From assembly GCF_004295795.1 (NCBI RefSeq), contig NZ_SEBR01000009.1, positions 62,001 to 126,000 on the forward strand: 64,000 bases of DNA, read 5' to 3'. The DNA comes from Flavobacterium sp. Its GTDB lineage: Bacteria > Bacteroidota > Bacteroidia > Flavobacteriales > Flavobacteriaceae. The position numbers and the translations under genes were made by a program. The notes under the pieces were generated by a model. That model searched no databases. It was not told where the DNA came from and saw only the letters and a program-made list of their open reading frames with translations. Below, piece by piece: positions 17,200-26,078 of the stretch (positions are counted from its first letter, which is position 1; every line of letters starts with the position of its first letter).

Positions 17200-18201
17200 A
17201 TGAAAGCATACATTATAAATAGTTACAGCAAAAGCGAGCCGCTTCAGTTGACAGAAATTGCACGCCCGGTTTTAAAGGAAAATGAAGTTCTGATCGAAAT
17301 TCATTCGTCGAGTATCAACCAATTGGATGCGAAATTGAAAAGTGGCGCATTTAAGCAGTTATTGCCGTATAAGTTTCCGTTGATTTTAGGACACGATTTT
17401 GCTGGTACGGTCGTGAGCGTCGGCCAGAAAGTTAGCCGATATAAGATTGGGGACGAAGTTTTCGCGCGTCGGGCCGATTTTCATATCGGCTCTTTTGCAG
17501 AATTTATAGCTGTCAACGAAAACGATCTGGCGCTAAAGCCGAAAAATGTCTCGTTTGAGGAAGCCGCTTCTATTCCATTGGTCGCTTTGACGGTATGGCA
17601 GGCGTTCGTTGAAAAAGCGAACCTCGGGAAAAACCAAAAAGTTTTTATACAGGCAGGCTCGGGCGGCGTGGGTACGATTGCGATCCAATTGGCGAAATAT
17701 TTGGGCGCATCCGTCGCGACGACTACAAGTGCTGAAAATTTCGGATTGGTCAAGAGTTTAGGAGCAGACATCGTTATCGACTACAAAACGCAGGATTTCG
17801 AAACGCTTTTAAAAGACTACGACCTTGTGCTGAACAGCCAGGACGAGAAAACGCTCGGGAAATCGTTTGGTATTTTGAAACCGGGTGGAAAAGTCATCTC
17901 GATTTCCGGTCCGCCGGATGCGGCTTTCGCTAAAGAGATCGGGTTGTCGTGGTTTATGAAAGCCGCCATTTTCGTGCTTGGCATAAAGGTTCGGAAGCAG
18001 GCCAAAAAGCACGACGTCGATTATTCGTTCTTGTTCATGCGAGCCAATGGAGAACAATTGTCGGAAATTGGAAGACTGATCGAGATCGGCGCTATTCGTC
18101 CCGTGATTGACAAGATTTTCCATTTTGAAGAACTGAACGAGGCAATGCGCTACGTGTCTAGCGGTCGCGCCAGAGGAAAAGTAGTCGTGAAGGTGAAATG
18201 A
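17200..18201 (+). CDS. NADP-dependent zinc-type alcohol dehydrogenase / quinone oxidoreductase
   Basis: Protein of 333 residues of the medium-chain dehydrogenase family, quinone-oxidoreductase branch. The N-terminal GroES-like domain shows ILGHDFAGTVVSVGQKV and KIGDEVFAR. The cofactor fold has VFIQAGSGGVGTIAIQLAKY with the dinucleotide-binding GxGGVG, and later LGADIVIDY. The structural zinc cysteine set is absent, as expected for this branch. Start: 17200 (MKAYIINSYS) follows the -7 element at 17081-17088; the longer frame from 17059 would begin upstream of that promoter. MTKVSH at 17182 is an alternative. It is likely controlled by the divergent HxlR regulator and detoxifies quinones or aldehydes. 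Confidence 0.88.
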   Translation: MKAYIINSYSKSEPLQLTEIARPVLKENEVLIEIHSSSINQLDAKLKSGAFKQLLPYKFPLILGHDFAGTVVSVGQKVSRYKIGDEVFARRADFHIGSFAEFIAVNENDLALKPKNVSFEEAASIPLVALTVWQAFVEKANLGKNQKVFIQAGSGGVGTIAIQLAKYLGASVATTTSAENFGLVKSLGADIVIDYKTQDFETLLKDYDLVLNSQDEKTLGKSFGILKPGGKVISISGPPDAAFAKEIGLSWFMKAAIFVLGIKVRKQAKKHDVDYSFLFMRANGEQLSEIGRLIEIGAIRPVIDKIFHFEELNEAMRYVSSGRARGKVVVKVK

Positions 18202-18219
18202 CCGATGCGATTTGCGGCG

Positions 18220-18609
18220 CTATTCCGCAATTTTCTCAGTAAGCACTTTGTTTCCCGCAAAATCAAAGTAAGTGCAAGTCATTTCTTCGAGATCGCAAAC
18301 CCATTTCGCGATGCCCGACTTGGCGCAGTTGACACAAAAAGTCATGTAGTCGGTTTTGGCGTTTTGGTGTGATTTCAGGTCGAGTCGGAATTGGTTGGAA
18401 TCGAGTTCTTTGGCGATTTGGAGCTTTGGAAATTTAGGTTCGGAAGTCGTTTTGAAGTCATTTTTTCCGAAGTAGTTCGTGTGGCTGTCGCACGCGAAAG
18501 TCTCGAAAGCTCGCACGCCAAGGTTTTTGATTTCGCGAATGTAAGCGGGAAAGTCTGCGCCTGATTTGACTTTGTAATGTGCGGATTCGATTTGTGCGAT
18601 GGTGAACAT
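18220..18609 (-). CDS. DUF1398 family protein
   Basis: Cytoplasmic protein of 129 residues from the ATG at 18609 (MFTIAQIESAHYKVKSGADF). It matches the DUF1398/YbcV-type pattern: an opening segment with FPAYIREIKNLGV, a central DSHTNYFGKND, and a C-terminal FCVNCAKSGIAKWVCDLEEMTCTY with closely spaced cysteines. The function of the family is unknown. A longer frame to 18828 exists, but its extra 73 residues are translated from dispersed-repeat DNA (18637-18783) and are rejected. Confidence 0.85.
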   Translation of the reverse strand: MFTIAQIESAHYKVKSGADFPAYIREIKNLGVRAFETFACDSHTNYFGKNDFKTTSEPKFPKLQIAKELDSNQFRLDLKSHQNAKTDYMTFCVNCAKSGIAKWVCDLEEMTCTYFDFAGNKVLTEKIAE

Positions 18610-18636
18610 TTGGTCAGATTTTGATGTTGGTGCGAA

Positions 18637-18783
18637 ACCTAGCCCGGATTTTAGCGAATTAGCCTTTTGCAGAAAAACCGCGTGTTTTGCGCTTTTGCGG
18701 AAGCGACCTAAGGAAGCTCTTCGCAAAGGCTGCAAAACCAGGTTTTTCAAGAAAGCTAATCGCGGAAGCCGGAATTTGCTTCC
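18637..18783 (+). repeat. Dispersed ~150-base element, family A, copy 2
   Basis: It opens with CCTAGCCCGGAT and ends with GGAATTTGCTTCC. The hairpin at 18694-18727 pairs TTTGCGGAAGC with GCTCTTCGCAAA, leaving one bulged C and the loop GACCTAAGGAA. It aligns with copies 1 (2353-2503, minus) and 3 (45891-46040). Confidence 0.7.
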
Positions 18784-18806
18784 CAATAAATATAAAACTT
18801 GCGGAA

Positions 18807-20636
18807 CTATTTCAATTCCAGGATCCACGCGGTTTTAGGGGCGATCGAAATGTCTTGTTTGAGGTTGATCGATTTGCCCGAAATGACATCGGTTCCCGTT
18901 GCAAAATTCTTGATTCCTTGTTGGAAACGCGCGGTTTTGAAGGTTTGAGCCTTGTCGGAATTGTTGATCACGACCATGATCGTTTCTTTTTCGTCGTAGC
19001 GAAAGTACACGTAAACGTTGTTTTCAGGGATGAATTGCAGCGTTTTCCCGTTGTGGATGACCGATTTCGATTTTCGCCAGTTGAAAAGTTTGGACGAGAA
19101 ATCGAAGTAGGATTTTTCAGACTCATTTCGACCCGATGCCGTGAAAGCGTTTTGGGCGTCGCCTTTCCATCCGCCAGGAAAATCACGTCTGATATCGCCG
19201 TCGCCTTTACCTTTGTCGCCTTGCATGCCAATTTCAGATCCGTAGTAAATTTGCGGAATTCCGCGTACTGTCGAGATTAAGGTCATCGCCATTTTATAGG
19301 TCGCAAGATCTTTGTAGCGCTGGTTGAAGCGTTGCGTATCGTGGTTTTCAGCAAAGACGAGGATCGAGTTGATGTTCGGATACAAAAAGTCGTTGGCGAA
19401 ATTGTCATACATCTTGATCATGCCTTTGTCCCACGAACCTTCAGATTCGTTGAACGCGCTTTCGATCGCATCGTGCAAAGTGAAATCCATGACAGACGGC
19501 AAATAGGAATTGTAACTCTGGATCGCCCCGATTTTCGAGTCTTTTTGCCAATAGGCCATTTGCGCCTGATCGTGCATCCAGACTTCTCCGACGATGTTGA
19601 AATGCGGATATTCGTCCGTAATCGCTTTCGTCCATTCGGCAATTCCTTTTTTGTCGCAGTACGAGTATGTATCGACGCGGAATCCGTCCAAATCTGCATA
19701 TTCTATCCACCAGATCGCGTTTTGTGTCAGATATTTCACGACCATAGGATTCGATTGGTTCAAGTCTGGCATCGATTTCACGAACCAGCCGTCGACGCAA
19801 AATTTCTTGTCGATTTCGGAAGCGTTCGGGTCGAATTGCGTCGTCATGCGATAGTTGCTTTGGGCATAACCCGGAAATTGGTGCAGCCAGTCGTAGCTTG
19901 GCAAGTCTTTTACCATCCAATGTTCGGCGCCCCAATGGTTCGTCACGTAATCCAGGATCAACTTCATGTCGCGTTTGTGCAGTTCAGACGAAAGTTTTAG
20001 ATAGTCGTCGTTCGTGCCGTAACGCGGATCGATTTTGTAAACATCGGTTTGCGCGTAACCGTGATAGGTGCCGCGAGGTTCGTTGTCTTCGCAAAGTGGC
20101 GTGTTCCAGACTGCGGTCGCGCCCAGGCTTTGGATGTAGTCGAGGTTTTGGATGATGCCTTCGATGTCGCCTCCGTGACGGCCGTGGTCGTTTTTCCTGT
20201 CGGATTTCTCTGTGGTTTCTGATGAATTGTCGTTGGATGGATTTGCGTTGGCGAAGCGATCTGGCATGATCAGATAGACCAGATCGGAAGAATCGAAACC
20301 TTGCCGCAACGCCGAATTTTGCTTGCGGGCTTTGACTTCGTAGGGTTTTGTGAATTTGGTTTTGCCTTTTTCCGAGAACTCGAAAGTGAGTTGCGACGCG
20401 GGAATGTTTTTGGTGTCTATCGTCACGAACAGATAGTTGGGATTTTCTGTTTTGGCGACGTTCGTAATGGGGACGTTTTTGTCTACTGAAACTTGGTAGG
20501 ACGAGATGTTTTTGCCGTAGAATAGGATTTGGAGTTCCGGGTTTTTCATTTCGGCGTACCAGAATGGTGGTTCGGTTTTTTGGAGTTGTGCCGATGCGAC
20601 CGTGAAAGCGAAAAGGAGGAGAAGTAGTTGTTTCAT
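18807..20636 (-). CDS. GH13 neopullulanase/cyclomaltodextrinase-type enzyme (SusA-like)
   Basis: Protein of 609 residues with a signal peptide (MKQLLLLLFAFTVASA), an N-terminal beta-sandwich of the cyclomaltodextrinase type (about 20-120) and a GH13 barrel. Catalytic residues: nucleophile Asp near 322 (GFRVDTYSY), acid/base Glu near 351 (VGEVWMHD) and Asp near 433 (ENHDTQRF). A C-terminal beta domain ends at KTAWILELK. By homology with Bacteroidota SusA it should degrade imported malto-oligosaccharides in the periplasm. It lies on the same strand as maltose phosphorylase but is separated from it by a GxxExxY cassette. Confidence 0.92.
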   Translation of the reverse strand: MKQLLLLLFAFTVASAQLQKTEPPFWYAEMKNPELQILFYGKNISSYQVSVDKNVPITNVAKTENPNYLFVTIDTKNIPASQLTFEFSEKGKTKFTKPYEVKARKQNSALRQGFDSSDLVYLIMPDRFANANPSNDNSSETTEKSDRKNDHGRHGGDIEGIIQNLDYIQSLGATAVWNTPLCEDNEPRGTYHGYAQTDVYKIDPRYGTNDDYLKLSSELHKRDMKLILDYVTNHWGAEHWMVKDLPSYDWLHQFPGYAQSNYRMTTQFDPNASEIDKKFCVDGWFVKSMPDLNQSNPMVVKYLTQNAIWWIEYADLDGFRVDTYSYCDKKGIAEWTKAITDEYPHFNIVGEVWMHDQAQMAYWQKDSKIGAIQSYNSYLPSVMDFTLHDAIESAFNESEGSWDKGMIKMYDNFANDFLYPNINSILVFAENHDTQRFNQRYKDLATYKMAMTLISTVRGIPQIYYGSEIGMQGDKGKGDGDIRRDFPGGWKGDAQNAFTASGRNESEKSYFDFSSKLFNWRKSKSVIHNGKTLQFIPENNVYVYFRYDEKETIMVVINNSDKAQTFKTARFQQGIKNFATGTDVISGKSINLKQDISIAPKTAWILELK

Positions 20637-20695
20637 TTTAAAACCGTTAAGGAATTAAGGTTAGTTAAGACAGAAGACTTCGTCTTCCTTGGAAG

Positions 20696-20731
20696 CATTA
20701 AGAACATTAAGTCCATTAAGCGCATTAAGTT
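20696..20731 (+). repeat. Left array of the 9-base repeat CATTAAGnn
   Basis: Four perfect-period units: CATTAAGAA, CATTAAGTC, CATTAAGCG, CATTAAGTT. The last unit contains the stop codon of the GxxExxY gene. The array is in inverted orientation to the one at 21205-21238. Confidence 0.75.
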
Positions 20732-21126
20732 TCAAATTCGTAGAATTTGTTGACAAGCGGAACGTAAGATTTGACAATATTCGTAGTGTTGAAGTTGATC
20801 AGTAAGCCTTGAGGGCATTTAAGCAACTTCATGTAGGTAAGCAATTGTGCTTCGTGAATTGGTAGCAGCGCCTCGACAGCTTTCAATTCCAAAACTACCA
20901 GGTCGTTCACCAATAAATCTACCTTGAGCCGATGTGAAAATACTAGGCCATCGTAAACAACCGAAACAGGAACCTGTCTCTTGACAGAGAAACCTATCTT
21001 TTCCAACTCATACTCCAGACACTTTTCATAGATGCTTTCTAAAAGACCAGGGCCTAATGCCTTATTGACGCTGATTGCACATCCAATAATCGTATAAGAT
21101 AGTTGCGATATTTCATCTTTTCTCAT
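20725..21126 (-). CDS. GxxExxY protein (PD-(D/E)XK nuclease-like)
   Basis: Protein of 133 residues from the ATG at 21126 (MRKDEISQLSYTIIG); a start at 21159 would add 11 residues. The motif that names the family is visible as GLLESIY near residues 27-33. Further on, DLLVNDLVVLELKAVE provides the Asp and the ExK of a PD-(D/E)XK nuclease core, which agrees with the family being grouped with such nucleases. GxxExxY genes are frequent in Bacteroidota; their function is unknown. The gene is bracketed by inverted repeat arrays and interrupts the maltose gene cluster, which hints at a mobile unit. Confidence 0.88.
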   Translation of the reverse strand: MRKDEISQLSYTIIGCAISVNKALGPGLLESIYEKCLEYELEKIGFSVKRQVPVSVVYDGLVFSHRLKVDLLVNDLVVLELKAVEALLPIHEAQLLTYMKLLKCPQGLLINFNTTNIVKSYVPLVNKFYEFET

Positions 21127-21159
21127 GCGGACAAGAAAAGAATAAACCATTAAAGGCAA

Positions 21160-21176
21160 TTACAGAAAATCTGTAA
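21160..21176 (+). repeat. TTACAGA...TCTGTAA palindrome in the GxxExxY leader
   Basis: Perfect copy TTACAGAAAATCTGTAA, followed by AAAAATCTTAAAAG as in family C (there AAAAATGTTAAAT). It is 33 bases upstream of the GxxExxY start. Confidence 0.55.
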
Positions 21177-21204
21177 AAAATCTTAAAAGACGAAGGCTTT
21201 CAAT

Positions 21205-21238
21205 CTTAATGAACTTAATGTTCTTAATGCCTTTAATG
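21205..21238 (-). repeat. Right array of the 9-base repeat CATTAAGnn (inverted)
   Basis: On the plus strand CTTAATG occurs at 21205, 21214 and 21223, with TTTAATG at 21232, an exact 9-base period. The complement reads GGCATTAAGAACATTAAG, then TTCATTAAG, nearly identical to the start of the left array. Confidence 0.75.
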
Positions 21239-21255
21239 GTTCAAAAAATTGAAAA

Positions 21256-23556
21256 CTAAACTGTTACAAGCCCATTAGGCTCAACAGTAACACTTTGCCC
21301 ATTGACGAAAACGGTAATCTCATCGCCGCCTTCCAAAGCAAAATCAGTCTTGTCAGTATGAACGGAAACCTTCAAAACCTGCCCACGGAAATTGATCTTG
21401 AAAGAATACCCATTCCATTCCTGAGGAATTCTGGGCGAAAAATGCAATTGGTTGTCCTTGACGCGCATTCCGCCAAAACCTTCGACGATACTCATCCAGG
21501 TTCCGGCCATCGAAGTGATGTGCAAACCTTCTTCGACCTCTTTGTTGTAATCGTCCAAATCGAGTCTTGAAGTTCGCAAGTAGAACGTGTAAGCCATTTC
21601 CATCTTGCCTAAAGTCGCCGCCTGAATCGAGTGGACGCAAGGCGAAAGTGAACTTTCATGAACGGTATAAGGCTCGTAAAAATCAAAATGGCGCTCCAGT
21701 TCTTCGGTCGAGAAATGATCTTCGAAGAAGTAAAAACCTTGAAGCGTATCGGCTTGTTTGATGTATGGCGAACGAAGGATGCGATCCCAAGACCATTTTT
21801 GGTTGATCGGACGCTGGGATTTGTCCAAATCGTGCACTTTCACCAATTCCTTGTCCAAGAATCCGTCCTGCTGCAAATAAACCTCATGTTCTTCAGAATA
21901 AGGGAAATACATCTTATCGGCGACATCTTTCCACTTCGAGATTTCTCCCAAAGTCAAATCGGCTTTGGCCAAAATTCGATCGTAGTCAGTTGTATATTCA
22001 GATGAAACCTTCTCCAATTGTTCCACCGTGTAATCAATACACCATTTGGCCAGATAGTTCGTGTAGAAGTTGTTGTTGACGTTATTTTCGTACTCGTTCG
22101 GACCGGTTACGCCCAAAATCACGTACTGGTTTTTCGCAGTCGACCAAGTCGCGCGTTGTTGCCAGAATCTAGCTATGGCAATCAAAACCTCTAGGCCTTT
22201 TTCGGGAACGTAAGAATAATCGCCGGTGTAACGAACATAATTGAAGATCGCAAAAGCAATTGCGCCGTTTCGGTGGATTTCCTCGAACGTGATTTCCCAT
22301 TCGTTGTGGCACTCTTCGCCGTTCATGGTCACCATAGGATACAAAGCCGCGCCGTTCGAGAACCCAAGTTTCGCGGCATTTTCGATGGCTTTGTCGAGTT
22401 GGTTGTAGCGGTAAACCAATAGATTTTTCGCCACTTCCTGATCTTTGGTCGCCATGTAGAACGGAATGCAATAGGCTTCGGTGTCCCAATAGGTCGATCC
22501 GCCGTATTTTTCTCCGGTAAAGCCTTTCGGGCCAATGTTCAGGCGCGAATCTTTGCCAGAATACGTCTGGTTCAACTGGAAAATATTGAATCGGATGCCT
22601 TGCTGCGCTTTCACGTCTCCGTCGATCGTGATGTCGCTCATTTCCCAAACTTTCGCCCAAGCTTCGATTTGGTTCAGCAACAATTCCGAATAACCTTTGG
22701 CTTTCGCCGATGCGATCACGGAATCAGCGGCGGCGACAGTGTCGGCATGATTCGTCGAAACGGCATAACCACCGATTTTCTCGATAGAAGCGGTCTGATT
22801 TTTCGAAGCAGAAACCGTATAGGTAAATTGAATTTTAGCGTCTGATTTTTCTACGTTTTCCGTCTCGCCCGACGCTTTTCCGTCAACCGAAACAACGCTG
22901 TTCATAAACGTCGTCGCAGTAAAATGCGTCTTGAAAGTACGAGCGGTCACAAAAGCATTTTCGCCTTTTTGTTCCACCGAAAGCGGTTCCCAGAATTTCT
23001 CTTCCCAGTTCGCGTCTTCGTTGTGTACGCCCGCGTCCACATAAGGTTTGAACACAATTTTAGCATCGTTGTTCAAAGGTGTGATGTCATATTTTATGAT
23101 TCCGGCTTCGTCGAGATCGGCACACAAAAAGCGTCTCACGTTCACCGAGATTTCGGTTCCATTCTGCAGTTTGGCTTCGAACGAACGATTGTACCAACCT
23201 TGTTGCATGTTGAGTTCGCGTTTGAAGTTCTTCACTTCCGCGCAAGCGTTGAGATCGAATTCCTCACCGTTGATCTCGATGTCGATGCCAATCCAACTGG
23301 GAGCGTTCAAAACCTTGGCGAAATATTCCGGATAACCGTTTTTCCACCAGCCCACTTTTGTCTTGTCCGGATAATAAACGCCGCCAATATAACTTCCCTG
23401 GAATGTTTTTCCGGAGTATTTTTCCTCGAAATTGGCGCGTTGGCCCATCGCTCCGTTTCCTATGCTGAAAAGGCTTTCGGACGATTTTACCCTGTCGCGC
23501 TCAAATCCTTCTTCAATGATCGACCAATTGTCTGGTTTGATGTAATCCTGATGCAT
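21256..23556 (-). CDS. malP: Maltose phosphorylase-type glycoside hydrolase family 65 protein
   Basis: Cytoplasmic protein of 766 residues, the normal GH65 length. GH65 enzymes break alpha-glucosidic disaccharides with phosphate, releasing beta-glucose 1-phosphate and glucose. Visible: the N-terminal beta-sandwich (FSIGNGAMGQRANFEE near 27), the (alpha/alpha)6 barrel with GSTYWDTEAYCIPFYM and the catalytic acid in VTGPNEYENNVNNN (Glu near 488, close to Glu487 of the Lactobacillus brevis enzyme), the phosphate-site region HESSLSPCVHSI, and the closing TSMAGTWMSIVEGFGGMR. Maltose is the likely substrate, since beta-phosphoglucomutase, a sugar transporter and starch genes are neighbours. Trehalose or kojibiose cannot be excluded by sequence alone. 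Confidence 0.9.
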   Translation of the reverse strand: MHQDYIKPDNWSIIEEGFERDRVKSSESLFSIGNGAMGQRANFEEKYSGKTFQGSYIGGVYYPDKTKVGWWKNGYPEYFAKVLNAPSWIGIDIEINGEEFDLNACAEVKNFKRELNMQQGWYNRSFEAKLQNGTEISVNVRRFLCADLDEAGIIKYDITPLNNDAKIVFKPYVDAGVHNEDANWEEKFWEPLSVEQKGENAFVTARTFKTHFTATTFMNSVVSVDGKASGETENVEKSDAKIQFTYTVSASKNQTASIEKIGGYAVSTNHADTVAAADSVIASAKAKGYSELLLNQIEAWAKVWEMSDITIDGDVKAQQGIRFNIFQLNQTYSGKDSRLNIGPKGFTGEKYGGSTYWDTEAYCIPFYMATKDQEVAKNLLVYRYNQLDKAIENAAKLGFSNGAALYPMVTMNGEECHNEWEITFEEIHRNGAIAFAIFNYVRYTGDYSYVPEKGLEVLIAIARFWQQRATWSTAKNQYVILGVTGPNEYENNVNNNFYTNYLAKWCIDYTVEQLEKVSSEYTTDYDRILAKADLTLGEISKWKDVADKMYFPYSEEHEVYLQQDGFLDKELVKVHDLDKSQRPINQKWSWDRILRSPYIKQADTLQGFYFFEDHFSTEELERHFDFYEPYTVHESSLSPCVHSIQAATLGKMEMAYTFYLRTSRLDLDDYNKEVEEGLHITSMAGTWMSIVEGFGGMRVKDNQLHFSPRIPQEWNGYSFKINFRGQVLKVSVHTDKTDFALEGGDEITVFVNGQSVTVEPNGLVTV

Positions 23557-23685
23557 TTGTCTTTTCTTTTTTATCGAAAGCGGTCAGATAGAGGTTGCCG
23601 ATGGTCGCTTTCGGGTTACGATTTACTGATGATTGTGATTGATGATTTTCGGAATCCTGACTCCGATATGTTCTGGTTTTGGGTC

Positions 23686-24342
23686 CTATTTGTTGATTAG
23701 CGTGTCGATGAAACTCAGGTCGATGTTCACGAAATCCGGGAAAATGTACTGCGCTTTGTTGAGCACTTTTTCTTCCCCGATTCCCACAGATGTCATTCCG
23801 GCGATGTTCGCGGCGTCTATTCCGGCGAACGAATCCTCGAACACGATCGAATCTTCGTTGGCGATCTTGAGTTCATTGGCCGCACGTACGAAAACTTCCG
23901 GATCCGGTTTGGCGTTCGTCACGTCATTTCCGTCTACGATCACGTCGAAATAATCGAGAATTCCTGTTTTTTCAAGGATGATTCTCGCGTTCTTGCTCGC
24001 TGATCCAAGCGCGATCGGCTGACCGTTTTCACGCAAATAGTTCAGGACGTGCATTACGCCGGGAAGAATTTCGCTCCTGTCCATATTCTTGATGTAGGAC
24101 AGATAATCCTCGTTTTTCTGTTTGAGCCATTTGTCCTTGTCTTGCTGCGAAGCTTCGGCATTTCCGAGCTCGAGGATGATTTCAAGCGAACGGACGCGGC
24201 TCACGCCTTTGAGCCTTTCATTGTGCTCGGGCGTAAATTCGATTCCCAATTGCTCGGCGATTTTCTGCCACGCCAAGAAATGGTATTTGGCCGTGTCAAC
24301 GATTACGCCGTCGAGGTCGAATATGAATGCTTTTTTGTTCAT
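23686..24342 (-). CDS. pgmB: Beta-phosphoglucomutase (HAD superfamily)
   Basis: Protein of 218 residues that converts beta-glucose 1-phosphate to glucose 6-phosphate. The HAD motif I is FDLDGVIVDTAKYHF (nucleophile Asp 9, second Asp 11). The cap has ERLKGVSRVRSLEIIL, motif II is ALGSASKN, and the C-terminal motif is IVFEDSFAGIDAANIAGM. These are all typical of beta-phosphoglucomutase. It directly takes up the product of the neighbouring GH65 phosphorylase. The start overlaps the end of the MFS gene by 4 bases, so it is translationally coupled. Confidence 0.93.
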   Translation of the reverse strand: MNKKAFIFDLDGVIVDTAKYHFLAWQKIAEQLGIEFTPEHNERLKGVSRVRSLEIILELGNAEASQQDKDKWLKQKNEDYLSYIKNMDRSEILPGVMHVLNYLRENGQPIALGSASKNARIILEKTGILDYFDVIVDGNDVTNAKPDPEVFVRAANELKIANEDSIVFEDSFAGIDAANIAGMTSVGIGEEKVLNKAQYIFPDFVNIDLSFIDTLINK

Positions 24343-25853
24343 TCTACTGTAATTTTCGTGCCTTCATTGACACGGAGTGTTAAGAACCCGGAGATGATCA
24401 TCGAAATTCCGCCGATGATCAACGCATAAATAGGTTCGTCGTTAAAGAATTGTTTTACGATAAAGCCAAGAATGGTCGCGGCAACGATTTGCGGAATGAC
24501 CACGAAAAAGTTGAAAACGCCCATGTAGTAGCCCATTTTCGCTGCCGGAAGCGATCCGGAAAGCAAAGCGAAAGGCATGGACAAAATACTCGCCCAAGCG
24601 ATTCCGACACCAACCATAGGAAGCAACAGCAGCATCTTCGATTTGATGAAATAAACCGCGATAAGCCCGATTCCGCCGGCAGTCAACGCCAAAAGATGTG
24701 TCATCCTGATACCGAAGCGCTTGGCCAAAACCGGAAGCAAGAAAGCTACCAAAGCCGCGACGCCATTGTAAACGGTAAACAAAACCGGAACCCAGTCGGC
24801 GGCGTCGTTGTAAAGTTTCGAGGTTGTATCCGAAGTGCCAAAAACGTGTCCGGTGACGGCTTGTGTGGTGTAAATCCACATCGAGAAAAGCGCGAACCAA
24901 GAGAAAAATTGCACCAAAGCGAGTTTTTTCATCGTCGTGGGCATGTTCAGCATATCGGTCAAAATGATCGTGAAACCGTTCTTGACCTGTCTTTTTCTCA
25001 AGGCCGATGTAATCATGAAAAGCGTGCCGATAACGATCAATCCGACAAAAAGAATGTAAAGCTCTTTAGTCAGATTCGTCTCGTAAATGTAAGTGGTTGC
25101 GGCAGCGCCAATTCCCGTCATCAAAGCGCCAACGCGAAATTGCTTGCTTCTGTTCGCAACCGTTTCATAATCCTCGATCTCGGCATTTCCAAGCGCGAGC
25201 CGCTCTTGTTCCTCAAAAGCGTGAAGTTCGTCCGGATGGTACTCTTTTGTTTTGAAAACCGTCCAAATCACTGCCAACAGGAACACGATCCCGCCAATGT
25301 AAAACGACCATTTCACCGAATCCGGAATGATTCCGGGAGCGGCGGTGTTCGAAATATCAAATACGTTCGCGAACAAATACGGCAATAACGATCCTACGAC
25401 AGCGCCCGTTCCGATAAAGAAACTTTGCATCGCGAAACCTTGCGTGCGCTGACTTGCGGGCAAATTGTCACCCACGAAAGCACGGAATGGTTCCATCGAG
25501 ATGTTGATCGAGGCGTCCATGATCCAGAGCGTTCCGGCGGCGATCCAAAGTGTCGGTGAATTGGGCATGATGAAAAGCGCGATCGAAGACAAGATCGCCC
25601 CGATCAGGAAATACGGTCGGCGACGCCCGAGCTTTGTCCAGGTGCGGTCGCTGAAATATCCGATAATCGGTTGAATGATCAAACCCGATACCGGAGCGGC
25701 AATCCATAAAATGGGGATTTCATCTACTTTGGCGCCCAAAGTTTCGAAAATGCGCGATGTGTTGGCATTTTGAAGGGCGAATCCGAATTGTATTCCCAGG
25801 AAGCCGAAACTCATGTTCCAAATTTCCCAGAAACTTAATCTACGCTTTTCCAT
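24339..25853 (-). CDS. MFS sugar transporter (SLC45/maltose type)
   Basis: Inner-membrane protein of 504 residues with about 12 hydrophobic helices. The N-terminus ([36 protein letters not shown]) and the loop [22 protein letters not shown] match the SLC45-like sugar:proton symporters found in Bacteroidota maltose loci. It should bring maltose or maltodextrin from the periplasm into the cytoplasm for maltose phosphorylase. It is the first gene of the catabolic arm: a -7 element lies at 25938-25945 and a regulatory site at 25995-26017. Confidence 0.9.
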   Translation of the reverse strand: MEKRRLSFWEIWNMSFGFLGIQFGFALQNANTSRIFETLGAKVDEIPILWIAAPVSGLIIQPIIGYFSDRTWTKLGRRRPYFLIGAILSSIALFIMPNSPTLWIAAGTLWIMDASINISMEPFRAFVGDNLPASQRTQGFAMQSFFIGTGAVVGSLLPYLFANVFDISNTAAPGIIPDSVKWSFYIGGIVFLLAVIWTVFKTKEYHPDELHAFEEQERLALGNAEIEDYETVANRSKQFRVGALMTGIGAAATTYIYETNLTKELYILFVGLIVIGTLFMITSALRKRQVKNGFTIILTDMLNMPTTMKKLALVQFFSWFALFSMWIYTTQAVTGHVFGTSDTTSKLYNDAADWVPVLFTVYNGVAALVAFLLPVLAKRFGIRMTHLLALTAGGIGLIAVYFIKSKMLLLLPMVGVGIAWASILSMPFALLSGSLPAAKMGYYMGVFNFFVVIPQIVAATILGFIVKQFFNDEPIYALIIGGISMIISGFLTLRVNEGTKITVE

Positions 25854-25873
25854 TATCGTAATTTAAGGTGTAC

Positions 25874-25892
25874 GATAAGCGCACGGCTTATC
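25874..25892. other. Hairpin in the MFS transporter leader
   Basis: GATAAGC (25874-25880) and GCTTATC (25886-25892) form a 7-base inverted repeat with a 5-base loop, about 20 bases upstream of the transporter start and inside the predicted 5' leader. It may affect translation; no more can be said. Confidence 0.4.
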
Positions 25893-25937
25893 AAACTTGT
25901 TTGGTTTCGAAGCAATGTACAAGCTTGATAATCGGGT

Positions 25938-25945
25938 CAAATATA
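25938..25945 (-). promoter_or_regulatory. -7 promoter element of the maltose catabolic arm
   Basis: Minus-strand TATATTTG, a perfect TAnnTTTG match, about 85 bases upstream of the MFS start and 50 bases downstream of the shared site. Confidence 0.6.
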
Positions 25946-25994
25946 AGATTTTATCTTTTCGGATTCGGAAATTACGAAGACAAGCCACTATTAC

Positions 25995-26017
25995 AACGTT
26001 TGCGTGTTGAAAACTTT
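25995..26017 (-). promoter_or_regulatory. Shared regulatory site upstream of the catabolic arm
   Basis: On the minus strand it reads AAAGTTTTCAACACG, then C, then AAACGTT. It matches the site at 27327-27349 upstream of susC at 22 of 23 positions. The CGCAAACGTT part resembles the LacI/PurR operator consensus. It is a likely target of the LacI-family regulator encoded between the two sites. Confidence 0.6.
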
Positions 26018-26078
26018 GGATGTCGGATTGTCGAATCGTCAAATCGTCAGATGATGGGACAGAATTGGATTTGCCGAC

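Larger units (their letters stand above)
20696..21238 (-). mobile_element. Putative GxxExxY cassette with inverted 9-base-repeat ends
   Basis: A 543-base unit bounded by two inverted arrays of CATTAAGnn (20696-20731 and 21205-21238), containing a GxxExxY gene and a TTACAGA...TCTGTAA palindrome. It separates two genes of the maltose catabolic arm that lie on the same strand. Mobility is inferred from this structure. No transposase and no target-site duplication were identified. Confidence 0.45.

Noticed and set aside
18610..18828. N-terminal extension of the DUF1398 protein
   Set aside because: The added residues come from family A repeat DNA; the start at 18609 matches the usual family length.
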